Positions 23,151-34,358 of a DNA stretch of 64,000 bases are shown here, piece after piece. Location: assembly GCA_026826555.1 (NCBI GenBank), contig JAKSZT010054573.1, forward strand, positions 2,374,577 to 2,438,576, given 5' to 3'. Every line of letters starts with the position of its first letter. The stretch's first letter is position 1. The stretch comes from Tolypeutes matacus (taxonomy: Eukaryota; Chordata; Mammalia; Cingulata; Chlamyphoridae). The notes beneath the pieces were generated by a model. It was not told the origin of the DNA, ran no database searches, and saw only the letters and a program-made list of their open reading frames with translations. A program made the position numbers and the translations under genes.

Positions 23151-25086
23151 AGCTACTAAGTCATCTGATTATCCTCATTCACATGCAGCATAATGCATTT
23201 ATGCTATTTGCAAAATTGCATTGGCAAGGCAATTAATACTCACGACAACCTACCCTGCCCCTCTGGGTTTTAGATTTCTGTGCCATGCCTACTTAAGTAG
23301 CCTGTGCGACCCTCGCAGCAGAAGCCAGGCTTCCGTGTGATTTCCATGGTCCACAAGACAGTGGAGCAGCAGACAGCATGGGTCTTACTCAATGTTTTCT
23401 AGATGCATTGCCTTTTGGACTCTGGCCTGAAGGACTGTGAGAGAATACCTTTCTGTAGCTCTAAGCCCCACATCTGCAGTAATTTGTTACAGGAGCCCTC
23501 GGAGACCAATCCAGGGGGTGTCCCTAGAGAAGGGGGAGGCGGGGGAAGCCAGAGCAGCAGACCTGATCGGGAACTCGAGTTTTTCGCATCCGGGGCTCTC
23601 ATCTGCTGTTCTCAGTTCTGTCCATTCTCACCACAGTGTTCCTAAAGCAACCCCAGGGAACTTGTGTAATCTGAACGTGTCATTGATTCCCAAAGAATCT
23701 TCCCATCCCATAACCCACCCATTCCTCCAGTAACAGGCTGTGTTTGTAAAAAAAAGTTTCTTCCCCCGGGTACAGGCATAAGGACCTGGGACATTAAAGA
23801 GGAAGCATCTAGTCCAAATCAGAGCGAGTGCCAGAATCCACTTCAACTTCTAGTTTAGTGCACTGGCTCAAGCCCTGGACCTCACCTGGCTGCAAGTGGG
23901 AGTCCAGCCAGGCCCCAAGGACGCAGAGCCTGCGAGCTGCGAATCCAGCGTGGGCACTGGAGGACACACCTGTATTGTGCCACCACCTAAAAGCACGGGA
24001 ATGCACCCTAGGATTAGCTCTCTTCTCTTCAATTACACTCGGAGAGCTCCCAGCACCCACTGCAGAACGAATCCTGAGTGCCTCCTGCACTGTGAAAAGC
24101 CATTACCTTTATATATTGATTGATAGAGCAAATATGGCAAAAGACTGACAATTACTGAATCTAATGAAGGGTAGGTGAGTGATCCTTCTTTCATGTGAAT
24201 CTTGTGGGGAAAAAAATTGTCATAGAGTGTTGGGGAGGGAGCCTTAGAAAATATAATCAAGGTACACCAGCATCAATTACCAGCGTATTTTTTAAAGGTC
24301 ATCCTTTAGCATAAACCCACAGGAAAGACAAGGTTCAGCTCATCTTCACAGACGAAGTTCATGCAACTGCTGTGGACCATCAAGCCTGGGGTTAATTAAA
24401 GAGACAACCTGAAACCCTCAGCCTCGCCGAGACGTCGGCTGAAGAACACGTTCTGCTGTTTCTGGCTGCTTTGGTCAGGTGTGTGGGCTGGCCCCGCAGC
24501 CACGGCCCACCCTGGCCAGGCAGCTCTGGAAAGAAGCGCCCACTCACTGCCTTCCTTGGGCCCTATCCTCAGGGTGTGGATGCTGACACTCCTTTGATAA
24601 TAACCTTCCCCAAAGGCCCTTTCTAAGAAAGCATCTTCGCTATAATCCACCCCGGACTCTTCTTTGCATGGTCTTGTCTTATGGCCCAGGTTTCAAGACA
24701 GCTTCAACCAATGGGTTTGATTTTACTCAAGGACCTGACAGCTAGACGCCCGGGCTTCATATACCTAACATTTTATGCGAAAATGATGGTTTGATGAATT
24801 CCTAAATTCATGTACCACTTTTGTTTCATCCCTTGACTGTGGAATCGTCTCATTTTCTGCAGTCAGCTGGCATAGCTGCCCCACCGACTGAAACATGAAG
24901 GCATGTCCTCAATGGGCCTGGAACATTCCGTTCTTCAGGGGCAGCTTTGCGGGAGTGGGTTTGAGTCTTGTTGCTGCGAAGCTTGTCTTCAATGAGAAAC
25001 GCTGGTTTGGGGCTTTCCTTGCTAGTAACAGGATGATATGACCTGACTTGTGGGGACAGTTTGCGAACTCTGGAGTGTGGATTTAC
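23151..25086. other. Unassigned sequence
   Basis: No gene or repeat recognised. Frames at 23403-23846 and 23809-24148 overlap on both strands without features of coding sequence. Confidence 0.45.
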
Positions 25087-25099
25087 AAAGTGAATCAGA

Positions 25100-25525
25100 T
25101 TTTAGCAATGGGAGAGATCACAGCATTGACGTGGAGGCAGTGGCCACTGGAGGCTCTGGGGGAAGCAGAGGGAGAAACAGGTGTAATACGGGGGCTTTTT
25201 CGGGACTTGGGAATCATCCTGAATGACGATGCAATGACACATATAGGCCATTTTATATCTTCCCATAACCTGCAGAACTGTGTGGAGAGAGTGTAGACTA
25301 CAAGGTGAACTATGGTCCATGCTTAGTGGTAAAGCCCCAGGATGCGTTTATCCATTGCAGGTGATGAGCCACACTAATGAAGGATGTTTATGTGGGAGGT
25401 TGTGGGAGGTGTGGGAGGAGTGGGGAGTGGGGCATATGTGAATCCCTATAGTTTTTATGTAACACTTATGTAATCTAAGTATCTTTTAAAAACCAAAAAA
25501 TATATATTTAAAAAAAGTTTTTTTT
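25100..25525 (+). mobile_element. L1 3'-end insertion with perfect target duplication
   Basis: A perfect 13-base direct repeat, aaagtgaatcaga, flanks the insert at 25087-25099 and 25526-25538. Inside are 'ggcagtggccactggaggc', 'gcagaactgtgtggagagag', 'ctacaaggtgaactatggtc', 'agccacactaatgaaggatg', a G-rich run, 'catatgtgaatccctatagt' and an A-rich tail. The latter part is the same L1 3' lineage seen inverted at 43717-44090. No protein-coding part is included. Confidence 0.85.
25394..25425 (+). other. Predicted G-quadruplex motif in the L1 3' UTR
   Basis: Four G runs (25394-25396, 25404-25406, 25413-25415, 25422-25425) separated by loops of 7, 6 and 6 bases fit the G3+N1-7 rule. G-rich tracts of this sort are known in mammalian L1 3' UTRs. 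Confidence 0.7.
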
Positions 25526-25539
25526 AAAGTGAATCAGAG

Positions 25540-26640
25540 GCAAACTCACAATTACTTGCTTTTGGTGTAAAATGATAAAAAAAACTGGTGCAGCTAGGAG
25601 GAATGCATGGGGCTTGCCAGCTCACTCAGGTGAAGCTCTTTCTACAGCATCTGCTGCTTGATTGCCCGCACATGCAGTAACATTATTTAACACCGAGTTT
25701 TACAACAGAAGGACCTCGGGGCAGCTGACCTCGGAGAAGGCGGAAGTCAAGGGTCCTCCCAGATGGACACCGACTCCATAGAGCTGGAGTGACACCACCT
25801 AGGATGACAACCCAAAGCCATGGTTCTATAGGTGAGAGGAGGGGGTCTCAGCCCTGGTCACGAGGCCAGGGCCCAGGGAGAGCTGGGGAAGACTCTCCCT
25901 GGAGGCTTGCCAACCAAGGCAAGGGAAGGCAAGGGGAACGCGTTAGCTCCAGAGGGTGCAGAATGGAACACGTGTGGCAGGACGTCAGCTCCGGGGAGGG
26001 TTTAAAGACTGGGGAGAGGGAGCCAACCAAGAGACCAGACCAAAGGAAAAACGGACAACTCGGCGGACGCAGCGGATGCCCTCGCTAGACCAGATGGGAG
26101 CAGGGCAGGCGGGAGAGGCCAGCAGTTGAAGGAGTTGGAATTCGCTTCGCTGCACCTACAGGAAATCATGTGTTTCTCCAAATCAAGTGCAGTTAAAAGC
26201 TATTAAATAAACACCGGAAGGTAACGTCATTCAACGGAACATTGAGGCTCAGCTGAAAAAATGGAAAGCATGAAACTTAATTTTTGCCAACGCCCAATTA
26301 TAATGAGGAATGTCTGATGTTTAAGTGCTCTGCGTTGACAGATTTCTTCTGTTTACTCTTCAATAAACCTCTGGCTCTCTCTACAGACGTGTCCTTGAAC
26401 TGGCTCGAGCATGCCAACCCAAGAAAAAAGCATGCTTTATAGAACCAAGACATGAGACTGCAGGAAAATTAATATCCATGCCACTTGATTACGAATAAAT
26501 ACATACTATTCTTTATATAATAATTTCACTTCAGCCAACCATGCTATTGTTATTAATAAACTCCTGAACATACATAAGTGATTTCTCCAAATAAGACTTT
26601 CTATCAGGGTCCATTTTCACAAGCTACGTCAATGGAAACC
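25540..26640. other. Unassigned sequence
   Basis: GC-rich from about 25690 to 26110, AT-rich after. No gene recognised. Frames on both strands at 25789-26088 lack any domain. Confidence 0.45.
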
Positions 26641-26642
26641 AA

Positions 26643-27422
26643 GTACAGTAGACGGAATAATGGCTTCCCCAACATGTCCATGTCCTAATCTCCAGAAACC
26701 TGTGAGTACATTACCTTGCATGGCAAAAAGGACTTTCAGATGGGCTAAATGCAAGGATCTTGAGATGGAGAGAGTATCCTGGATTACCAGGGTGGGCCAG
26801 GGGCCGTGAGAAGGGTCCTTCTTACAGCAAGGCAAGAGGGTCAGGGTCAGAGAAGGTAGAATGACAGAAAGCAGCAGTGGGCAAAGTAACGGGGCGCCAC
26901 CAGCCGAGGTATGCGGGCAGCGTCTGCGCCACCAGCTGAGGTATGCGGGCAGCCTCTCTGCCACCAGCTGAGGTATGCGGGCAGCCTCTACGCCACCAGC
27001 CGAGGCATGCTGGCAGCCTCTCCGGGGCGCCACCAGCCAAGGTATGCGGGCAGCCTCTACGCCACCAGCCGAGGCATGGCGGCAACCTCTCCGGGGTGCC
27101 ACCAGCCGAGGTATGCGGGCAGCCTCCACGCCACCAGCCGAGGCATGCGGGCGGCCTCTCCAGGACGCCACCAGCCGAGGTATGCGGGCAGCCTCTCCGG
27201 GACGCCACCAGCTGAGGTATGCAGGAAGCCTCTAGAAGTCGCAAAGGCAAGGACACGGATTCTCTACTACAACTTCCAGAAGGAACACAGCCCTGTTGAC
27301 CTCCTGCTTTTCGGATTTCTAACCTCCAGAACAATGACACGATCAATGATCAATGCACGCTGCTTCAAGCCCACTACATTTATGGTAATTTCTTCCATCA
27401 GCAATAAGAAACTATTATACCA
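26643..27422 (+). mobile_element. MLT1-class LTR with internal minisatellite
   Basis: Start 'agtagacggaataatggctt', then 'catgtccatgtcctaatctc', 'attaccttgcatggcaaaaa', 'cttgagatggagagagtatc' and, after the array, 'tctagaagtcgcaaaggcaa', 'acttccagaaggaacacagc' and the end 'catcagcaataagaaactat'. The region equivalent to 'gagccaaggaatgcaggcggcctct' of the family has expanded into the tandem array at 26896-27240. It would otherwise be about 430 bp. Confidence 0.8.
26896..27240 (+). repeat. Minisatellite, 10 units of 32 or 37 bp
   Basis: Each unit begins 'gccaccagccgaggtatgcg' or a close variant and ends 'gcagcctct'. Units 1-3 are 32 bp; from unit 4 a 37-bp form (ending ccgggg(c/t) or similar) alternates with the 32-bp form, giving a 69-bp higher-order period. 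Frames through the array stay open in several phases (up to 188 codons), which is an artefact of the repeat. Confidence 0.9.
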
Positions 27423-27424
27423 GG

Positions 27425-28165
27425 TCTCTAAGGTGGAGCTAGACCAGTTGGTAAATTTCCACCTTTCCAACACGTAGACAAATTGCCTACATTAGTTCTG
27501 AATCACAGGAAGATTGATAAGAGAAATAAGGCAAGTGTTCTAAGACCTTGGTGCAATTTTTATGGGGTCCATTTGTCCAACATCATCTACTGAGAACTTA
27601 TGTAACAGATAAAGGGGTTAAAAAGATTAGTGAGCCAGTGACACTCTTTTCAAGGAATGCATGATCTTACACTCAAAGAATAAATGTGAGTAAATGTGTA
27701 AGGGCAATAGTAGAAATATATACAAACTCTGTTGGCATCACTGAGCAGACTTACACAGATTATGGAAGAGTGGATTTTCCTCCAGGGAGCAGCCCAACTC
27801 TCCACTGTGCTTTTATTAATGTTATGGGAAGTTTAGTTTCCCTTATAGCTCATCACCAGCACTCCTGGAGAAAAATCAGAATTGTACTTGGAAGGTGGGA
27901 TTGGGAAGATGATGTTGGTACATGTGAAAGACAAGAAGCACGGCATATTCTTCCGACATAAGGAAGAACGTGGAAAAGAGATTGGAAACTAAGTATGGAA
28001 AAAGTGTTGGAGGAGGCAAGGGCAGGGGTGGGCAGCTGGGCCTGATGACAGCTGGCCTCCCTGGAACCGAAGGTTTCCACCGCACAGAAAAGCTGAGGTT
28101 CGATGAGTCAAGTGGAGCTAGATGTTGAAAGTCCAGAGGGCCAGGAGCCACTGGATGAGGTGGGC
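27425..28165. other. Unassigned sequence
   Basis: Nothing recognised between two LTRs. Confidence 0.5.
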
Positions 28166-28169
28166 AGTT

Positions 28170-29362
28170 TATTTTTCTTGGCTTCCTGGGGCTGATGTAA
28201 CCAAGTCCCACAAACTTGGTGGCTTAAAACAACAGAAACTCACTGTCTCACAGGTGCGGAGGCCAGAAGTCTGAAGTCAAGGGCCATGGTGCCTCAGAAA
28301 CCGCAGGGGAGAACCTCTCCGTGCCTCTTCCGGCTGGGTGTCTGCCAGCAATCCCCGGCAGTCCACGCTGCCAGCCGCACCTCTTCCATCTCCGCCTCTC
28401 TTGGCACACGGACGCTTCCTCGGGCATATCCTGTCCCCTCCTATTTTTCCCTACTCTTTTTCCTTCTCTCTTGTATATTTGTATTTATGTTTTGTAAAAA
28501 CTGTCTTATATATGCAATATCGCCCATATTTGTGTTTTACATGAGGTTTTCTCATCTTATACAGTCCCTTGTTAGTGTGTAGCTTTCCTTCTAGTAATAT
28601 GCATGTCCTCAGACTTTCCTTCTCAACCACTGTCATACCCATACAACAGCATTGCTAGTTACAAACACCATGATGCGCTTTAACCATTTCTATTCGTTTC
28701 CAAAGAGTTATGAACCTTTCTACCAATTCTGCACAGATTAAACCTCCATTCTCTACCCTCATTCTGTTTTCTGGTGACCTATGTTCTAATTATTAACTCC
28801 ATGAGCTTACACAATATATTTAGTTCATCATAGTACATTTATACAGTGTTTGTCCTTTTGTATCTGCCTTGCTTCACTCAATTTAATGTCCTCCGGGTTC
28901 ATCCATGTTGTCGTAAGTTTCATGACTTCATATCTTGTTACAGCTGCATAATATTCCATCCTGGTATACACCACAATTTGTTTATCCATTCATCAGTTGA
29001 TGGACACCTGGGTTGTTTCCAACTTTTGGCAATGGTGAATAATGTGGCTATGAACATCGATGTGCAGATGTCTGTTTGTGTCACTGCTCTCAGTTCTTCT
29101 GGGTATATACCCAGTAGTGGTATTGCCAGGTCCCATGGCAGGTCTATATTCAACTTCCTTAGGAACTGTCAAATCCTGTCCCCTTCTTATAAGGACCCGG
29201 TCTTATTGGATTAAGGGCTCAGTCTATTCCAATTTGATCTCATCTTAACTTGCCTAATTCCACCTGCAATGACCCTATTTCCAAATTAGGTCACATTCAC
29301 AGGTCTGGGGTTAGGATTCCACCATACCTTCTTGTGGGGACACAATTCATCCCATAACAGTT
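28170..29362 (-). mobile_element. MLT1-class LTR, split by an L1 insertion
   Basis: The left piece (28170-28427) reads 'ttcctggggctgatgtaacc', 'ggtggcttaaaacaacagaa' and 'gaggccagaagtctgaagtc'. The right piece (29173-29362) reads 'tccccttcttataaggaccc', 'tcttattggattaagggctc', 'tttccaaattaggtcacatt' and 'cccataacagtt'. Together they give the complement of an MLT1-class LTR, interrupted by the minus-strand L1. Confidence 0.75.
28445..29172 (-). mobile_element. 5'-truncated L1: ORF2 C-terminal end plus 3' UTR
   Basis: A target duplication of about 17 bases (atcctgtcccct-c/t-ctat) flanks it at 28428-28444 and 29173-29190. On the minus strand, 29153-28938 translates to the L1 ORF2 C-terminal region, with motifs IPLLGIYPEEL, MFIATLFTIAKSW and STDEWINKLW. 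After a stop the 3' UTR continues toward 28445. The motifs are clear and the copy is moderately diverged. Confidence 0.88.
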
Positions 29363-29382
29363 AACAAAGAAGAACAAGAGGA

Positions 29383-29490
29383 GAGCGGATGTAGCTCAGT
29401 GGTTGAGTGCCTGCCTCCCACATTTGAGGTCCTGGGTTCAATCCCTGGTACCTCCTAAAAATAAAACAACAGCAATAACAACAAAAAAGA
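29383..29490 (+). mobile_element. DAS-type SINE (monomer)
   Basis: Reads 'gagcggatgtagctcagtgg', 'ttgagtgcctgcctcccaca', 'gtcctgggttcaatccctgg' and 'tacctcctaaaaataaaaca', with A-box and B-box blocks and an A-rich tail that includes CAA steps. Confidence 0.88.
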
Positions 29491-29494
29491 TTTA

Positions 29495-30520
29495 AGAAGA
29501 AGGAAGAGGAGGAGGAGGAGACATGTGTCATGGGAATATTTCTCTCCCGGAGGCAAAATGGGTTCATGGGATGGAGTTTTGCAGAAAATGAGACCAAGGA
29601 GGAGGCAATTCCAGTCATCTATGACATTCGTCTTCAAACTGAGGACCGCTTATGCCTAGAGATACACCACAACTTGCTGAGTGCTATCTGGCATTGCGGG
29701 ATGGAGGGCTGGTGAGGAGGAGGATGTGCTAAAGGAATCAGTTTCCAGAACTTCAACAGCCACACGTGTTCTGCTCCTAAACTGCGGCCTGAGAATACAC
29801 TTGAGATCTGGGCATCACCTCGTTCCCCTCACCTACCTCTTTCATAGTCAGCTTTCTGCCACTTTATAAGGAAGGCCTCTTCCCCATCCTGTGTCTTACC
29901 ATGGAAATCGCCAACGGGTGCCTGATGGACAATTTGAAATCTTGGTAAAAATGGGATGTTGGTCAATTCAGCCAAGAGTGACTTTGGCGATAAATTGATC
30001 TAAGTTTGGAAAACAATGGAAATGGCTCCAAAGTACCAGTACGAAATCCCCTTTTGAGGAACATTCTGGTGGAAAAGGAGATGAAGCCAAGGTCTTACTT
30101 GGCTAAGAAGCCAGTAAGCAGAGGCCTGAGGGAAAGTGCGGAAGCAAGATAGAAACATGGAGTAAAAAGCATGGGCTTTCTGCAAGCACAGCTCTGGTGC
30201 CTGAAAGTCTGTTTTATTGGGCACATCCAAATGGTGCATGGCTGTGAATGTCCTAAGAACAGGGTTGGCAGGCAGTGGCCAAGGGGATTGAGAGGAGGTA
30301 AAGCCAAGGGACATTTCAGAAACTTAAGTCAACCAGATGGGGGACTACTGATGAGAGACGCAGACACTGATGCTTCTACTGCACTGACTCAATGATGGGG
30401 ACGTTAACTGAGATGCGGGCACTGAAGGTGGAGCCGATTTAGAAAAGGGAAGAAATAGTTTATTTTGAACATGTTGAGTTCAATGTGAGAGAACACAGAC
30501 AACAAAAAATCTTCCCTATT
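29495..30520. other. Unassigned sequence
   Basis: Purine-rich near 29490-29520. No recognised gene or repeat. Confidence 0.45.
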
Positions 30521-30524
30521 ATCA

Positions 30525-30695
30525 CTTATTAGTGTTTACAATGGACTGGGCACTATCCTAACACTATACACACATTATCTATAACCATGTCTTCTTCCTC
30601 TCCATTTTACAGAAGGGTAAACTGACGTTTAGAGAGGCTTGCACGTGGCAAAGCTGGGATTTGAATCCAGGGTTTCTGATTCCAGAACTGTGCCC
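30525..30695 (-). repeat. MIR SINE fragment
   Basis: Reverse MIR order: 'agtgtttacaatggactggg', 'cactatcctaacactataca', 'ctccattttacagaagggta', 'aactgacgtttagagaggct', 'tgcacgtggcaaagctggga', 'tttgaatccagggtttctga'. Confidence 0.75.
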
Positions 30696-30699
30696 ATAA

Positions 30700-32708
30700 C
30701 ATGACATCAGCAATGTCTCCACGGATAATGGAATAAAGGTGAGAAGGCAGGGTAGGGACAGAGAATCAGGAGACACCAATCAACAGATGATGCAGACGGT
30801 GTGATGGTAGCTGAGGGCCCCCATTAAGGAGAAACAGAAAGAGAAAATGTCTGAGGCCAGACGGTTGGGTGCGGAGGGGAAAGGAACCACAGAAGGAAGT
30901 TAGAAAGAGTGAGCTGAAAGACAGTTGGAGAACCAGAAGTTTGAAACAACACAAAGGACAAAATATTGGATTGTCCATTAGAAGGTCACTGGGGACCTGG
31001 GGAAAGAAATTCCAGAAGCGGCCAAAGCCATTAGATAAAGGTTATAATGAAGTTCTCTGATGAGGCCTGGTGGAATCAAGAGAACTGAAAAAGACATTCG
31101 CTTTGGGAAGCCAGAAGGGGAATCGTTCAGACAGATTAAAATCAGGGCAAGTCTGGGGATTAAACAGAAGAGAGTTGAGGTGTCAAATTCAATGTCAGAT
31201 TGTTGGCTTCTCAGTTAATTTGCTTTTATTTTCCCCAGAGTTTTCAGAGGCAATGTTCTCTGCCAAAAACGAGAGGAGCAGGTGTGCAGTTTGGGATTCA
31301 AGAAGCATGGTGGGTTTGGAACCCCAGAGAATGCAAATGGAACCTTGCCTCACGCTGGTAAATCGACTGGCAGGCAAAACCAAAGACGCAGCTGAGAAAG
31401 GGAGTCGACATCTTTAAATGAAGCAGTAAATGTGCCCATGCAGTTGTCTGAGAAGCTTTTCAGCACTGTTTAGAGCTGAAGACATAGAGCAAAGAAGGTG
31501 AAATGTTAGCCTCAGCCAATTCCAGGTGGTGAGTTCAAGGCTGTCTGCTGCTATGATTTCAGAGCTTTAAAAACAGGAGTAAGGTTTAAGCGGATGGTTA
31601 GGTCAGTAAGGGTGGGGTCAGACAGACTGCGTCCTCTGTCAGATCCAAGGGCAAGGAAATCGAGTAAGGGTGGACGGACCAAGGACTCGGAGGTCCCCAT
31701 TTGCGCATTTTTGTTGGTTTGGGTCTTCCTGACCTTATCTATAGAAAGGTGAGCCATTCATTTCAGAATTCTCTCAAAAGGACACCCCAACTTGCTGCAC
31801 TGATTTCTTTAAGTGCTTCGTGCTTTCCCACCTCCTACGCCCTGTAAGATTTTGTGAGTGCACCAGAGACTTTTCATATTGAGTATATCCCTGTGCTTGA
31901 GCCTGTCGTTTCTCAGAGTCCTTGGCCAAGAGACACTCTCTATTTTTATCTGACTGACTCCAAACCCCAGGGCCCATGTTTAATCATGCTACTCATTTAC
32001 TAGGACAGATTGTAAAGGGGTATGGCCACTTCCTCTTGAGGTTTCTATCAATTCCACTTCACCCACTAATTCTTCCTTGTTGATCAAAGCCCATTTCAGA
32101 GCACTATTTATCTGTTGGATGACGCTTCCAGGAAGAAAAGAGCTTATCAGATATGGCACTTTAGTTGGGCAAGACTTCTGGCAGGTACCCAATAGCCGAA
32201 GTCCATATCACGAGTAAAAAAGGCCTCTGTGCCAATGATGTTATCTGTAGATAAGAATTCATCGTCCATGGTCTTAAGCACGCCTGGTGGTCTGTAGGAT
32301 ATCCCCAAATTACATCACTTTGGAGTTACTCTCTCCTATACAAATCCCAACATGCATCCATGCCCAGATTTAAAGGTGTTTTTTTTTGTTTTTGTTTTTG
32401 TTTTTTTACAACTATGCAATTTCCCAATATTCAGTACATTCCCCTTGCCCCTTTTATTGGCTGTTTCTTCTGAAATAATTACACATTTGTTCACATGACA
32501 GCAGCCTGACATATAAGGGGTAGTGATGGTTTGATTGCCGGGTGAGGACTAATGCATACATAAAATCAGTTGTAAAGACCTAAATATAAGGAAGAATTAC
32601 ATTGGCAATGCTGAGAGAATAATCACAATTAGAGGTAAGATGAGAAAGCAGCCTGAAGATTTGGTGTCGGGGCAGGCAAAGGACAAGCATTTCAAGCAGA
32701 CAGGGTGA
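30700..32708. other. Unassigned sequence
   Basis: Three consecutive minus-strand frames (31551-31757, 31774-31977, 31989-32192) were checked for a decayed retroviral or LINE protein; no motif was found. A T-rich stretch lies at 32380-32406. No other call. Confidence 0.4.
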
Positions 32709-32711
32709 GAT

Positions 32712-33165
32712 GGTTAAGTTCACATGTCAGCTTGGCTAGGGCATGGTGTCCAGTTATTTGGTCAAGCAAGCATAGCCTGATTGTTATTTTGGGGATTTAA
32801 ATCATCAATTAGTTGATTGGATCTACAATCAACAAAGGAGATTGCCTTCAGCAATGAGAGACAGTTCACCCAATCAGCTGAAGACCTTAAAGGGAGAACT
32901 GATGTTCTCAGCAGTCACAAAGAAGAATTTCCATCTCTGCTTCAGTCATCCAGTGTCTCCTGAGGAATTCATCTAAACCTTCACTGGACTTCACAATTTT
33001 CAGGCTGCCCTATGGAATTCAGACTCTCTTATCTCCATGGTCACGTGAGCCAGTTCCTATAATAAATTGCTAAAAATTTATATATAAATCTATATATTTT
33101 TCTACATATGTATATGTTTATCTCCTGTCGGTTCTGTTTCTCTGGAGAACGCTGATTAATACAGA
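32712..33165 (+). mobile_element. Interspersed repeat family B, copy 1
   Basis: Aligns by eye with 44301-44757 and 58720-59262. Shared blocks: 'gttcacatgtcagcttggct', 'ggtcaagcaagcatagcctg', 'atctacaatcaacaaaggag', 'attgccttcagcaatgagag', 'atctctgcttcagtcatcca', and the end 'tctcctgtcggttctgtttc' followed by 'tctggagaacgctgattaat'. An AT-rich stretch lies just before the end. Probably a non-autonomous DNA element or LTR; I cannot assign a name. Confidence 0.65.
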
Positions 33166-33316
33166 GGGTCATGGAGATTTACAGGACACACGTTTTATTT
33201 TTCCATGACTCAGTGATTTCATTTGGAGTCCTTCTAGGACACGGATTATGAGTGATGTAATCTGATGATCACCAACATCCCAGAATACAATGTTCACATG
33301 CAATGGGGTAAAAAAT

Positions 33317-33422
33317 ATGTGATGACGGGGAAAGCAGATGTGGCTCAAGTGGCTGAGCACCTGCTTCCTAAGTACGATGTCCTGAGTTCAATCTCCGGTA
33401 CCTCCTTAAAAAAATAAATGTG
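33317..33422 (+). mobile_element. DAS-type SINE, tail occupied by an L1
   Basis: The SINE body starts at 33327 ('ggggaaagcagatgtggctc') and has the B-box-like 'gagttcaatctccggtacct' and a short A-rich tail to 33420. The 9-base sequence atgtgatga precedes it at 33317-33325 and recurs at 37212-37220, after the L1. This suggests the SINE inserted first and the L1 later entered its tail. Confidence 0.85.
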
Positions 33423-34358
33423 GGACAACCAGCAAGGCGGTAGCAGAGCAAGGAGCTCCTAAAGTCAACTTGTCCTGCAGGGCAGTTGGTGATCACCCAC
33501 AGCTATCTAAAGCACTTGTTTGGGGGCTCCAGGAGACCAGAAGAGCATCTTGCAACATCCTTGAAAGAATGGAAGGAGATGCCCATCTGCAGAGAAGATT
33601 CCAGAGTACAGCACTCCACACCCCAGAGGCCGGTGCCCATCCTCCACTGGAGGCACAAACTACCTCAGGAGCTGTTCCACGGCTGGAATTGGAAGCTCCA
33701 CTTCCCAAAACGGGGGAGGAAGAAACGGTTGGGCACCAACTTCAGCTACTGATTAGTAAATTCGGCGGGCTAAAGCATAATCCTAAGAACAGCTAAAGTT
33801 TGAGCCTGTCCAAGTCAGAAGGAGGCCGGTGGCCGCCATTTTCATCCACCCCCAGCATGAGGGGAAGCCGGGCTGGCTGAAAATCACAGTGAGGTAGAGA
33901 CCGGCTTCTTTCCCCCCGATTGGCCTGCAGCCCTAGCCTAGACTTCAGCCTCACCTCTAGCAGGCACAGACTGAATAATCGGAAGTCTACTGGGGCAACT
34001 GCTGTCATCTTGGACCTGCACTGCATAGATTGCTGCCCACACCTGAAGCTCCATCCCCGCCCCAGGCAGGGGAGAAAGGGGCATGAAGCTTCATCAGTCT
34101 CTCTGGGCAACTACAGTCTAGGCCTGCATGAGTTAGATTATTCCACACAGCTGTGGCTCTGTCTCTACCCCTGGCAAAGGAGAAAGTTGGGAAACGCTTC
34201 ATCGGTCCCTGGGGCAATGGGGGCAGCTTGAGTCTCCACAGCTTATAGCACCAACTACATACTTGGCTCCTACTACACAACCAACAAGGGAGAAAGGGCA
34301 GGAAGCCCTAAACTAAAGAGAAAAACTGCACCCAGAAAAAATACATCTAGTAAGCCAG
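33423..34358 (+). mobile_element. L1 5' UTR with internal repeats
   Basis: GC-richer sequence between the SINE tail and ORF1. Within it, three related units of about 110 bp start near 33991, 34104 and 34211, sharing 'gggcaact(a/g)', 'gcttcatc(a/g)gtc(t/c)ct' and 'gggagaaagggg(c/g)-(a/t)-ga-g'-type blocks. Such monomer-like repeats are a known feature of some mammalian L1 promoters. A promoter function is inferred from position only. Confidence 0.7.

Noticed and set aside
26911..27477. 188-codon frame with a repetitive protein
   Set aside because: It is a translation of the 32/37-bp minisatellite inside an LTR; several phases are open.
31551..32192. Three successive minus-strand frames considered as a decayed retroviral or LINE protein
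   Set aside because: No retroviral or LINE motif could be found.
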